Of a stretch of DNA of 64,000 bases, positions 31,706-44,500 are shown in pieces. The position numbers and the translations under genes were made by a program. Each line of letters opens with the position of its first letter. Position 1 is the first letter of the stretch. Origin of the DNA: Aspidiotus rigidus (Eukaryota; Arthropoda; Insecta; Hemiptera; Diaspididae); NCBI GenBank assembly GCA_035079385.1, contig JAVHKY010000003.1, forward strand, positions 18,511,001-18,575,000, written 5' to 3'. The notes under the pieces were generated by a model that worked only from the letters and a program-made list of their open reading frames with translations, was not told the origin of the DNA and did not search any database.

Positions 31706-33735
31706 CTTGGTGTCCCTTCTTCCAAGACTTCAGGTGCTCAGCTACTCTAACTTTCATTTGGCGGCTAGTCTCACCAATATAAAAGCCTCCACAATCCCCA
31801 CATTCCAACTTGTAAACACCACTCCTCTCATCAACAGGTATGGGGTCCTTCAGTCTCACAAACAACCTCTTGACTGTGGTAGGGTTGTAATACGCGGGTC
31901 TGAAGCCAAACGGGTGGAGGGCTCGACCCAGTTGGATGGAGAACTTCCTCAAGAAAGGGAGACTGATCCAACGCAAACGGCGATCACGGATCGTGTCTCG
32001 GGGGAGGGAGGTTGTGGAATCAAGAAGGCTCCTCGTAACTTTCCTCCGAACCATCACGTCAACATCGACATTGACCCCATTCACTCTGGCCAGGTGTTTT
32101 ATTGTGAGTAACTCTTTCTTGAAGGCAGACTGACTCAAAGGAATACGAGTCAGTCTGTGAACTAGGCTGTGAAAAGCAGCCATCTTATGAGCAACAGGAC
32201 CGAACGAACGACCGTGGACTAAAACATCGGTCGTAGTATCTTTCTTGTAAATTCCAAACTTATGGATACCGTCTATTATAGAGATCGATAAATCCAAAAA
32301 GTTGATGGAAAATACCCATATTTCCAACGTAAATTTGATGGAAGGGTACCAGGAATTGAGATACCTCAGAAACTCACCAGTGAGATCTGGGGGACCAGTC
32401 CAGGTTCATAGAACGTCATCAACGTACCTGTGCCAATAGTGAATATGATTAAGTAACATCTGATTCGAGGAAAAGAAGTCAATTTCAAACTTAGACATGA
32501 AAATTTCGGAGATGAGAGAGCCTAAAGGTGATCCAATAGGGACCCCTACTTCATCAGGAAACTCAACAAATTTTCCTTCAAATTTACAGAAGTTGGGGGA
32601 CTAGCAAATATTCAGAAGATCGAAAAATTCCTGAAGCTCATTGTGAGGAATATTGGCTTTGACGAGTAGCTCACCCATACGCTGGATAGTAGCAGTCTTA
32701 GGAATATTCGGGAACAAACCAACAACATCAAACGAGCAGATGGTCGTTCCAGGGGGAAGACTTACATCCTTCAGAACGTCAGTTATAGAGGCCGAATTCA
32801 AGACCGAATGAGGAGATTCAAAATCAATGCGATTTTTGAACCAACGGTCCAGGAATTTGGCAAGGAGGTAGGTGGGGGAGGAGACAAAAGAAACAACGGG
32901 TCGCATCGGGGTATTGTTCTTATGCACTTTGGGCAGCCCGTAGAGGAGGGGTGGTGTGGGGTTAGGAACAAGGAGGGCTTTTTTTAAAGCAGGAGTTTTG
33001 ATAATAGCCTCACTCCTGTTGATGACACTCCTAACTTATTTAACGTGCTTAGGAAAACTAAAATCCTCACTCTCTTTAGCACCACACTGCTGGAGGACTT
33101 CATGGACCTTAGAAGAATAGGCCGACTTCTCCATCACCACAACAGCATTGCCCTTGTCAGCCTTAGTGACGATTAAATCTCCCTCTTTCATCTTCCTCTT
33201 CAAACCTCGTATCACTCCTCCCAATTTATTACTCATGCGAGGGAGGGGGTTATTACGGACTAATTCGGCACAAACTTTCTGGGCATTAAAACCAGGACCA
33301 ATCTTAACCGCAAGATCCGCAACAACATTCGCCAAGGTTTCATCCTTCTTGAGGGAAGGTAAACTGAATTTCAAACCTTTCTCGAAAAGGGTAGTTTCCT
33401 CACTATTAAACACTGCATGACTATTATTTATGATGAACGACAACACCGTCACTCACCCCTTCCTCAACCACCTCATCATTAACCTTCATTAGGGAGGACA
33501 ACTTCTTATTCTTCTTCTCCTTCAACTTCCGACACTTTAAATTGACATCCCGCATAAAGTAATCAAACTCAAGGGGGAGGAGCATACCGGAGAGTCTCGA
33601 GTGGACCATAAGGTTTAATCTGGTCGTAACCATCTTCGCAACTCTGTTCTTATCCACTTCTCCCTCATATAATTTTCCAGTTTCTTAGTCGTAATCTTAC
33701 AATCGGAATAAAACCGGAATTTAACGAACTTAGGC
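31706..33735 (-). mobile_element. Penelope-like element A, copy 3, with RT, 3'-interrupted
   Basis: Minus strand. This is the most complete copy of family A: it has the N-terminal part and polymerase missing from copies 1 and 2. It stops within the GIY-YIG domain (SWKKGH) at about 31,712, where PLE-B begins at once. The missing 3' end of A was not found on the far side of PLE-B. A CRE-rich repeat borders its upstream end. Confidence 0.9.
31712..33735 (-). pseudogene. PLE-A ORF, RT plus partial GIY-YIG, several disruptions
   Basis: Fragments in order on the minus strand. The N-terminal segment is 33,657-33,424 (LPLEFDYFMRDVNLKCR). After a frameshift near 33,424 comes 33,452-33,036 (LIVTKADKGNAVVVMEK). 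A stop at 33,036 follows, then LLYGLPKVHKNNTPMRPVV, SFDVVGLFPNIP and a stop at about 32,601. The frame then reads VGVPIGSPLGSLISEIFMS and RYVDD (YVDD at 32426-32415), another stop, then FSINFLDLSISIIDG. The post-RT region and the first half of the nuclease (GVYKLECGDCGGFYIGET) are open to the junction at 31,712. Identity to copies 1 and 2 over the shared part is high. Confidence 0.88.
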
Positions 33736-33799
33736 TTCAAATGTAACACTAAACACCGACGAAGAAACCAACGTATTCGTTTAAGGCTATACTATGCTT

Positions 33800-34143
33800 A
33801 AACGGGGCGTAGTATGCAACTTGATCCAGAAATCTGCGAGTCTGAATAGGAAAAAGAGAAGAATGTTGATGACGTTACAAACTTGATGACGTCTCAGACA
33901 GATTCTATAGTTGATGACGTCACAAACCAATGACGTCACGAATGTTGATGACGTTACAAGAAAGTTTAAATTGGTTGATATCTTTACTGTGCCTTTATCC
34001 GCTATTGAAAATTTGCATCCCAGCCCTCTATTGGAAATCTGGTAATCCGAGTCCCAGTTAATCAATATCCAAACCACATTCGTCTCATAAAACAGGTTCC
34101 CTGAATTCCTAGTTCAATTTTTTAAAGAAAGGCGTCGTTTCCA
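33800..34143 (+). repeat. CRE-rich dispersed repeat
   Basis: Begins CAACTTGATCCAGAAATCTG and includes repeated GATGACGT motifs, with full TGACGTCA palindromes at 33915-33922 and 33931-33938. It continues through TTGGTTGATATCTTTACTG to a CTCATAAAACAGGTTCC block that is shared with 2249-2318. Relatives lie at 48.55-48.67, 48.88-49.38 and 50.79-50.87 kb. It is about 0.9 kb upstream of the likely start of the paired-box transcript. Confidence 0.7.
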
Positions 34144-35030
34144 ATCCTGTTTTTGTACAAAATATTGCCCACTGGATATTTTGTACGGTGGTAGTCCTTT
34201 TTACCCATGCAATGACCCGGCCTTGATTGAAAGATTAAAAAGTATGAAGTTTTAATATGCCTGAAATTTATTAGTACATCATCAAAAATGCACGTCTAAT
34301 TGAGAGAATTCAGAAGCGATGTGGTGAGAAGGTTTCTCTTGTGGCATAGAAACCTCTCGATGACGTTGAATTAGAAAATTTGTAACATCCCTGTGTACGA
34401 ATATTATCATACAGGTACCATATACCAATGGCACACTTTTCGTTGTCAATATCCACTTACACACTTTATTTCACGTACAGAATTAATTTTAAGGATTTTT
34501 CAAGCTGTCATTATTCAAACGTTTCAATCGGGTAAAGTGCGTGCGCGCGGAGGAGCGCATCGAAAATAATTTCATTCAACTTATCGCTTCTTATATCCGT
34601 GCCCAGCGTTCGAATCCCATTCGAATTGATTTGCAATTCTCAATTAGAGGCGATAAGTCGCACCGTATACGTTTCACGTATTATGTTGTTTTCATCGCTT
34701 GGTATAATCTGGTAGTACTACAATTTCTTCATTCTTTGAACCTTTTATTAGTTCATATGCAATATATCATAATGTATTTTTGTAACCCAGTATTTCGCTT
34801 AGTACACCGAGTCGATGCGTGATCGAGTACGCGCTACACCTAGTTTTATTCTTATTCTCTCTGCTCGTGTATTTATGCAAGCATTTCGAAATGCTATTTA
34901 AACATGAAATCAATGTCTTTCGCTGATTTATCAGTTGAAAAGGAAAAAGGAGTAAAGAAGAGGAGGGGGATAGAAATTTTGAAAGAGATACAGAAGCTGT
35001 AATAATAATTTCAAGGTTTTACGTCCCCGG
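34144..35030 (+). other. gsb: Upstream region of the paired-box gene
   Basis: No transposon was recognised here. A CpG-containing patch at 34,535-34,690 includes GCGATAAG (34,651-34,658), with its inverse CTTATCGC at about 34,579-34,586. A 93-codon plus frame (34,541-34,822) has no known motif and is probably chance. By position this is the likely proximal promoter and 5' regulatory DNA. Confidence 0.35.
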
Positions 35031-35035
35031 TCGCG

Positions 35036-35064
35036 TATATAGAGACATTAATCAACTTTCAGAT
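35036..35064 (+). promoter_or_regulatory. gsb: Candidate core promoter (TATA plus initiator)
   Basis: TATATAG at 35036-35042 is followed 25 bp later by TTTCAGAT (A at 35061), close to the arthropod initiator TCAGT. This would give a 5' UTR of about 413 nt before the ATG at 35474. The spacing is slightly short and no downstream element was found, so it is a weak candidate. Confidence 0.25.
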
Positions 35065-35473
35065 GTCGCGGTAGTATTCGTGAACGACGATGAGGAGACG
35101 ATCGACCAGTCTCCGCCTCCTTGGTGCCTTCACCAATGCGATCGTGAATGGGAGAATGATTTTCAATCGGCGGTCTGAAGCAAAGAAAACGAGGAGTGGT
35201 TTCACGTGGTTAGGATGAAAAGATGAACAACATCGTTTACCAATCACCCTAAACGAGAGGATACGAAACCAGTATCGATATTGTGATTCTAGAGAGAGGT
35301 GATTTCAACGCGCGGTTGGTTCTTCGTCGATTTCTATGTTGTCGACAAATTTGTTTTCGAATTTTTCCAAAAAAACCATGCACTTAGATTCGTTTTTATT
35401 TTTTCTCGTTTGTTGAAGGATTGGTTTTATTAAGTGATATAGTGCTCGCGGTGTTCGTAATTTACAAAGCTAA

Positions 35474-35522
35474 ATGGCAGCATTGAGCATGTCTCCATAT
35501 TTTACTGGATACCCTTTCCAAG
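35474..35522 (+). CDS. gsb: Exon 1 coding part, N-terminus of gooseberry-like protein
   Basis: Encodes 16 residues plus the first base of a Gly codon ([17 protein letters not shown]). The ATG sits in a fair insect context (GCTAAATGG). The donor is CAAG|GTAAGA at 35523. YFTGYPFQG joined to exon 2 gives [15 protein letters not shown], the expected continuous start of a gooseberry paired domain. The exon is far too short for ORF finding and was located by that match. The 5' UTR boundary is not known. Confidence 0.88.
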
Positions 35523-38500
35523 GTAAGATTTTAATCTACGATTCGATTCAAAATTTTATTTACTATGTTAGTCATTGATTCGTAGTAATAATTGGTTTTT
35601 ATTATGTAAAAATGTGTCAACACCAGATGTTATTATAAAAATCACTCAGATGTCAGCGTCTATTCTAGTTTGAAAATAGTTCACATCTAATTCATTGTTG
35701 TTTTATAGAAATTGGTTATTTTCGCTTTTTCGAAAAAAATTTATTTAATTTTTCTGACAGTCAACTGGATAACTTACAATTTCGCCTCATTCTCCAGGTG
35801 TATATTTTTACTGTACTATCAGATAATAATGATTTTTGTGTAATGATACGAAAGATTCAAGGATCGTGAGTTTTTGGAACATGGTTCTCATCTAGATGAT
35901 AATCTTCAGGTTTTTCCACGTCAAGAAAAAACCCGACCGTTTTCCCTGTTGAACATACTAATCTTTTTCCATGTATGGAATTTGACAATTTTTAATGTAG
36001 GAAGCCGTAGGTACTTATGAAGCCACAGTGACTACAGACATTATTTCATGTCGATAGGCATTCCTTATATATAATAGAAAATTCAGAGAGAAATGGGTCT
36101 AACACTGGCTAGAATATCCTCAAGACAAATATCTACTGAACTTACTGACATAGAGGACGGGTTCACCATTAGGCAGAGTAGGCACGTGCCTAAAGCGGCA
36201 AATTTTCAGAGGCGGCACTACTTAGAAAATTGAACGAAACATGTTGATATAAGTAATTCCCTTCTTGATCGTGACCATAGTAAACTAAAAAAAAGTTTTC
36301 CTTTTTTTTGAGAGGAGGAGGGGGGTCGACTGAAAATTTAATGCTTTAGGGCGGCAGGCCACCAACTGCCTAGTTAAATCCAGACCTGCCTTTGTATATT
36401 TCTTTTGTTTTTAAGAAAGGTTACTTACTTGGAGAAATAATCAAAATAATACTTATTAGAATTATTTTCGTTTTTAAATTTGATTCGAGGTAGGTATTAT
36501 GATAAATCCAGGACCCCGGGTCCCGAAAGTCAGCAGATACTGGAAGTCAATTTCAATGATTTTTTGAGGCGGTTTCAAGAAACTTTACGTTGACTTATAG
36601 TTTTCAATTCTTCAACATTTTGAATTCAACCCTCTGGTTCTATCTGAATTACATTTTTTTTTTCAACTTTATGAGGTATTTTTGTGTTCGAGTCGTTAAC
36701 GATGCAGGAGCGAAGCTATAATTTTGGGAGGGAAAATTCACGAATTTTTTGGCAAAAAAAAAAATTTCCTATTTTGTCCCCGAATTCATCTTTTCCCCCC
36801 TTTTCCCCCCTTTTCCTCTATTTTTTTTGGGGGGGAGGGGGTGTCCTTGAGTCTCCCTGCCCCGTAAATCCAACCCTGATGATGGAGAAACGAGATATAT
36901 GTACAAATGCGTAATCATATTAAAGGCAATTTTGAATAATTAGATGACCAGTACTAAAATTTTCAACAATGAAATTTTTCAAGAAGTACGATTAAGTACG
37001 AAAGTCTAAAAAAAAGGAAGAAAAGTACGAAAAAGCAAAATTATTTATAAATCATTTAATAACGCAACACAACGCCTGCTGTCGATCGAATTTATCTACC
37101 ACCATCAGGTGTTGGAAAGTATTGGAGGCAGCGGAGCCAGAGCGAAGAGAATCGAGAGACGGTATAAAATGGTGACGCAAGAAAATTTTTAAGCTGAGTA
37201 ATTATAAAAGAAACAAATGAATGGGTTTACAAAAATAGCAACCATGTTGTTGACTACTATTGCTGCTATAATTCCAGCTTCTTGCAATGATCTATATAGC
37301 CTCGTGGGTATCATGATGCCCTTGTAGACGAGTCTAGAATTCCCTTCCCGTCTGCCCTATGTAGAAGCTGTTACATTCGCCGCAGGATATTTTATAAATT
37401 CCAGATTTCTGAAGGGGAGGGGGTGGGTCATTAGCTTTCTGAGGTTCGTTTCGGGGTAGAAGCTGACTCTGTATCCGAAGAGACGTTTACCTAGAGATTG
37501 AAAAGGCAAACCCAGATAAAGCAGACGATCCCAGTGGGTTTTTTACTCCAAAGAGTAACAAAAATAGCTTACGAATACTGCGCAAATTAGAATGAGGCAA
37601 TAGGTGAGCGCTTCTGGAACAAAACTTGAAAACAACTAACCCAACGAAAGTTAAATTCAAGAACATCCAGAGAATTCAGAACTGAATTGGCGTGTCATCA
37701 TAATGTGAATCATGGACTAGTTCAATCAACCCCTTATCAAAAATATACGTCGTCACTATTCCGATGGCGAATAATGAGCGCGATTCGTCTGTACAAATTC
37801 TCCCTGTAAGGGAGCACTTTCCATACCTCCCTGAAACTGTGGCCACTAATGATTAAATGGTCCGCAAATACCAATTCTATCATGTTCCCTTTTTCCCGAG
37901 CTTTCTTATGCTCGGTTACTTTAATCTTGACTTAGCGATTAGTACACTGTAGTGTCTCAGCTGCAGTCTCTCGGAGCAATCGCCTAAAGACCGAGCCTAC
38001 CGCTTTGCCAACTCTAAAATTTCCAGGGATGTCACTTTGTCTGAATAAAGTCAAAAATGAGAGGTGTGGCTAGACAGACAGAGCCACTTTTTGAAAGATA
38101 CAAAAATTAAACCAAAATGGGGAAAGCCAGAAAGAAAGAGTGAGTAAACTCCGCGAACTGCCATCACTACCAATCTTATTTATTATTTTTTTATTATTTT
38201 TAAATACTATTATTAATATTAGTATTATTGTTTCTATTATTATTATTATCATCAGGGACTCCGCAAAGGGGGGGGTGTCAACCTCCCCCCCCCCCCCCCA
38301 CACACACACACATACAAATGTGGCAGTCGGAAAAATTTCAGCAAATTCCACAGTCGGCAAAAAATAAAATAAATTTGCAAAAGTAATTTTTTTATTTTTA
38401 CTTGGCAAAATTTATACTCACCCCCCCCCCCCACTTGAACAGCCTTCGCGGAGTCTCTGATTATCATCATTATAAATAGTGTCGTCTCATAATTGGCCTT

Positions 38501-41500
38501 ATTGGCTGTCGGACGGCATTTTAAATCAATAAATAAATAAATAAACTACATAAATGACGTTTTAAGAGGGGGTCACGCCTAATTTCATCCTCGTCCGAGT
38601 AGAATTAACGGCATATTCCAGAGGAGACTGGGAAGAATGGATTCCTCAGACGGAAGCAAACAGTAGGATACTCGCAATTGAAAATGAATGACGCTAGTCA
38701 AGGTTAGATTATAATATATGTGTCATCGAACAAATAAGACATATAAAAGATAGTAAAATCAATATATAAAATAATTCACGTTAAAGAAAGCGAACAAGTA
38801 TTAGTTAGTTAAAATAGAATTCCTCACGGGTCATTCTCTCGGAGAAGAGGGGATACACGCTTAGTCAGAAACTCCCCCCGAATACGATACGATTGGTGCA
38901 TATTGATAAATAGACCGAGACAGAATTATAAATTTTACGGCCATTGAGTAAATAAATGAGCCATTCCAAGAAAAGTTCGCTATGGCCATAACCGGAGACC
39001 CTAGGCTGTAAAGAAAAATGTTACGAAAAATAAAAAGGAGACGCCCTCGACCTCGAGATAAGAGTACCCATGAGTTGCGAGGAGGGGGGGGGGGTTATTC
39101 TTACTCGAACATACTTGAACAAATTACGTGAAGATTGAGAGAAAAAATATAATGAACTAGAGTAATAGAAAAAAATCATAATTGCGAATCTAACAAGATG
39201 ACGAATGGAAATAAAAAGGAACACAATATAAATGAATGGACGTGTGGCGAAGATCTTGGGCATCGAATTGGTAGCTTGAGCCCCTGGGTGGACGCGGGGT
39301 CTCCATGGCACTCGGGTGGTCAGCGCATAGGACGGCAGGCTGGGGAAGACGGCCCTCACTGAAAAAGATTAGCCTCCCATGGCTGGTGCACTTCACTCAG
39401 AAATGAAAAGGCGAAACACTGTGATGAAAAGAAAAGCGATTGCGACAAAACAGTCGAGGCGAGGCTTATTACGCGATATCGACAATCATGATGAAGGGTT
39501 TGAACGCTAACCAAAGTCAGAGAACAATACCAGATTTAAGTGATGAGGAAACAACCGAGATAAAATCAAAACGATTGAAGCGAAAGCGGGATGCGAGTAG
39601 ACTATTTAAAATTGCCAAATACTTTTCGCTACCGATAAAGAATGTTATTAAAAAATTTATTGGAAAATTTCAGCAGGAATAGAATCAATTTTCGTTCAGT
39701 TATTCAAGTTCAAAGTTGTACAGGGTCTTATGAGAATTCCGTTTTCTGCCCACACTCAGGCAAATACTTATGCAACCGCCTATCACAAAAATTTAAACAC
39801 GCGTTAAATGGTAAGCCTGATATCTAGGTATTTAGTTTTATATCTGTGGACTCAACACTCTTTGGTATTCGCTCGAGATGCACTGCGTTACCGGCGAGAA
39901 AAACTTACCCGGCTTTGAATACCTTCGAAAAAGACTTCTAATGTGCGAAGAAGAAGGTGTTGACGATTGGTTAGGAGAGTGAGAGGGTAGAAGATTCGAA
40001 AAGGAATCGGGCCACGAGGTAGAATAGAACAACATAAAACTCGAGAAAGATAACTGAAGCTCGGCTATTGTCACTAGAATGGACAACAGATAAATTGAAT
40101 GAAGAAGTTTGCGGATACAGAAGAAATTGCCGTCAAAAAGGAGTGTTGACGCCAGACACCCTGCTCAGGCTGACTGTAACACTGAAAAAAAAAGGAACAT
40201 ATCATTTAGCTTTCTAACCACGTTGTGCGTCCGGAACGAGATCTCTCCCAAAAAAAAATATTGGAGGACAAAGGCAGTAGATACAGACGAGAAGGTTTTG
40301 GGAAAGGGATAGACAGATGGATAGACAGAGAGAGGGAGCGACAGGTAGACTACGTTCGGGTTCCAAAAAAAAAAAAAAAACTGTACCACCAGGTAAGATA
40401 GAGAAAAAAGATATAGGTCGATCCGTCGCGTACCGGTTTAGGAAGAGGTTCAGGAAGAGGAATAATACGAAAGAAGAGAATTCACCTGCCATGAAAAGAT
40501 TCAAAAATTTCATATAAGTCAAACTCAGCCTATGCTCTATGCAAGATTTAAGGAAGCCCATACTCTTGCATTTGGATAACTCGGTCCGAGAACTTCACCT
40601 CGGCAGTATTCTCTAGACAATCTCGGACCGAGTTTTGGGCTGAGTTTGACTCATATGACTGAAACTATGGTAACTAGAACTGGGTGTAGGTTCGGTACAG
40701 TCGGTATTTTTCTTAGTCGTAGGTGCCATGAGGACCAGACCAAACATACCGACGAATTATCCCTATTTGAAAAAAGTTGACTACGAGTAGTGGACGATTA
40801 GCGGATTCATAGGAAAAAAGGTATCCTGACTCGCCAATTTCTGAGAACTACTTCAACTGCATTATTCAAAAATTTTGTGACACAACAACACCCTATACAA
40901 TTCATACGATCCTCCCTACGCACTCCGCTCCTCTCAACCTACGGAACAGGGTCCTTCAGCCTATTAAACAATCCTTTGATGGGGACGACGTCATGAAACG
41001 CTGGGCGAAAGCCAAAAGGAGAAAATTTCTTCATAAATGGGAGCCTAATCCAGAGCTTCCTAAAGCCACGGCTCATTCCTCGAGGGAGGGAGGTAACAGA
41101 ATCGAGATATCTTCTCGTAATCTTATTAGAACCGTGTTATTGATGTTCAAATTAATTGATCTCTTTCACTCTGGCCATACATTTCTATCTGAGGTATATC
41201 GGGAGGGAAGCTCATTTGAGCCAGTAAGTTTCGGAGCTAAATTCTGAGATTTTCGTGGTCAATCTTCGTCTTTTCTAAAAACATTTATGTACTGTTTGGT
41301 ATCATACTTTTAATACGAGTATACGTAATTACGTGCTTGTATTTCGTTAAAATACGAGTACATATTCCGTTTTTCGTTTCATAATTGGCGCAGTTAGAAA
41401 ACTATTTCTGATAATCTACCTATCAACCACATTTGATGGCTAAAATGATTGGAAGGTGATTGAAAAGTTTTTGTTTCGTATCGCTTCTCAAGAGCTTTTT

Positions 41501-44500
41501 TTTCTTTTGCTATGGCAATTTCAATGTATAAATTGAAAACCTCGAAATCGAATTTCCTTACTATACCGTTCCACAACTCCAAAATTCTACACCGATGATG
41601 AAACGTTTGAAGAAGTGCTTGGAAACGCGACCAAAAATAGTATATTTTGTATTGAAAACCGAAGTACGAGTAGTAAATATGTTTCTACAATGAGGAAATT
41701 AAAAAGACAATATGAAAAACGAGTTGCCTGTGGATATGGGTATCAAATTCTTCTGATTACATCCATAATTTTTTACACTACACAAAGAACTGTCAGGACC
41801 AATAATATAGGACCGTTAAACGTACTTCACGGCCTAAGCTTTAATGGAAAATTTGAGTATCCAAAGCAAACATTTTCCACTTCCCTGCCGAAAAATGTTA
41901 CAAATCTTAATTTTAAATAAACAACCAAGATAGGTGAGCACACGTGTTACGAGTGATTAGGAGTGGAAAACTTTTGAATTATAAGGTACACGAGAGAACT
42001 GATGCGGAACAAGAGACGATAGATGAGTAAACAATGTAAATTACAACTTTTTGCGGCCAAATATTTCATCCTTTACTTCCGCTTTTTAAATTGAGGACTA
42101 GATTTCCGTTTAGGAATAGTTGAGCCAATATATTTTTTATGGGAAAATTTCATTGGTCTCGCGACGCACTGTATTCGCAGAACTTTATCGATTTCTAATA
42201 CAAGAGTGGGTCAACAAATCTAAATGAAGACGTACATACAAGGAAATCATTTCACGTGTAATTTTGTTGAACTATTGGCCTCAGTTGTCCGCGGAACCAG
42301 TTTTCTATACAATACCTATATTTTCCAAGATTGGGTCATTCAAAGTTCACAACCTGGACTGGAAAAAAGAAGAAACACCGCAAATTAATACTTACGGAGA
42401 ACAATTCACGCGAAAATTTGTAGGTAATGATAACCTATGAATTCTTCACCAACCTCTTGAATATGAATTCATTCGCGGCGTCAATGTTGCTTAAAACAGT
42501 CTATACAAGTGTTCAGATCGCTATAAAAATTGAATTCGTCTATATAATCAAATCTTCTTCGGAAAAAAGCTCCTATTACATCACCTTTTAATTAGACTGC
42601 GAGATTTGGTATATCGTGTGTTGATATTATATTACCGTGACGCATTTCCTAACCCATTATAGCGGGCACGAGACTAAAATTTTCTAAAATGGCAGCAGAT
42701 GCTCTGCAAATATACAGCATTGCTACATCAATTAATAACGAAGGCGTTAGTTATTATTCTACAAAATTGATCATTATTGGGAAACTATCGCGCCAAACGA
42801 TAATTTTTTATTCGTTCGAATGAGCTATTAATGGATGCTTTCTTTTCCTACCCTTGAGCGTTTCCAGAAGCTGAAATATCTTGGCGATGAATCGATTCGT
42901 ATTATTCGCACGGCATATAAATAAGGACCTTTGATATTATGAAAGGATACGTTTTGAATTGCGCTTTCTATACATAAATAATTTGTAATTAAACCCTTCA
43001 CAAATATTATAGTGACTCTCGTACGATACGCATTAATCTTTGAAACGAGGATTTGCGAGAGAAACAAGGTGGAGATGAGAACATTATTAGGAAATTGGTT
43101 GCACTGCAAACCGTTATAATTGATCAAAATTATATTTTTCGTTTTTTCTTTTCACCTACTTTTAATTTTTTTCCCCATTTATCACTTGGGGAAAGTCCGC
43201 GAGCAGAACCAGGGTATATTTTGGTTTATATTTTTCCTATTAGTCGATTAGAGTGATGCTACTCTCTATAATATTCTTCTTTTCAACCGTAACATCTTTC
43301 TTTGCTCGTGAAGTCAGTGAAAATGTGAAGATTTATTATTGAGTTGTTTTAGAAGAATGAAGCCATAGCTAAACCACTGGTGAAATTTAGCTTAGGATAT
43401 TTGAAAAAGAACTGGATAAGAATATTGTTTTTGAATTAGGAATTACTCGCATTGAAGTTAACGATAACACTGTAGGTGTGTACAGGGGAAAAGGGGAATG
43501 TGGGGAAGAGACGAGCTTCTAAGGGGTGCAAAAGATCCAATTGTCCAGATCGTTTCTTTTGAACACTTTTCCGCCCGTACGTACCTCTCTATTAAGAATG
43601 TTTTGTAGCAGCGGAAAATGTCCATTTGTGAACATCCTTGGTGGGGTCGGGAACGAAGATATTCAAAAAGCAAGCATATAACAAGAATAATATAGCAACG
43701 AGAAAATGGATAGGATTCGAAAGAACACGGGGTTGTCAAATGTAGCCTGATGAAACGTCGCCGCGACATCATAAGATCCAGAAAAGCTATTCTGAAGGTT
43801 GTGGCCACGCGACTATTCTTAGATCGAGTACGCAATACAAAAGCAAAAGGATATAAAGTTATCATTCAAACTCTAATCATCGTCGAACATCATTGAGCAT
43901 TACAAGCAATCATCACCTAACATGATCAAACCTGCCGCTCATCAATTATCATACAGCTCTCAGTGGAACAACTACGTATTAATTTCCGATCGAGCGTTCA
44001 TACATTTAATCATCTATCCGTTATACAAAGTCAACGTGCTTATCATTTTCCACCACTTACGTTTTGCTTTGTTTGATGTAAGTTTTCCAAGAATTTGAAA
44101 ACAGGCTTTGAAAATTAATTTTCAAGTTTTCATCCCAGTACCCTTGCTCGTAGGCCAACCCCAATAGTGCGATCATACCGACGGGAAGTTCGGGAAATGG
44201 TCAAAAAGAGAAGAGCCGCAAGGCGTAAATGGCAGAAAACTCGTAATCCTGTAGATAAGACGGTATTTGACCAAGTCAGTAAACAAACAAGTGAACTGAT
44301 AGCTAAGATCAACAACAAATCCTTTGAAGAATTTGTCTGCACACTGGATACTACCGCTGATCCTAACTACTCTCTCTGGCAGGTTGCTAGAGCTACTAGG
44401 AAGCCACCCTCCTACGTGCCACCGCTCAAAGTTGCCCCAAATAGGTACGTCCACAGTGATGCAGACAAAGCAGCAGCATCCCATCTTGAAAGGGCGTTCC

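Larger units (their letters stand above)
29190..31706 (-). mobile_element. Penelope-like element B
   Basis: Minus-strand PLE of about 2.5 kb with a nearly complete ORF followed by a non-coding 3' region that holds six CCAAT boxes and a hammerhead ribozyme. The 5' end joins directly to a PLE of another family at about 31,706. No upstream pseudo-LTR and no target duplication could be recognised. It is clearly different in protein sequence from family A. Confidence 0.9.

Noticed and set aside
36878..36898. CTGATGATGGAGAAACGAG as a further hammerhead
   Set aside because: CTGATGA and GAAAC are present but there is no stem II between them.
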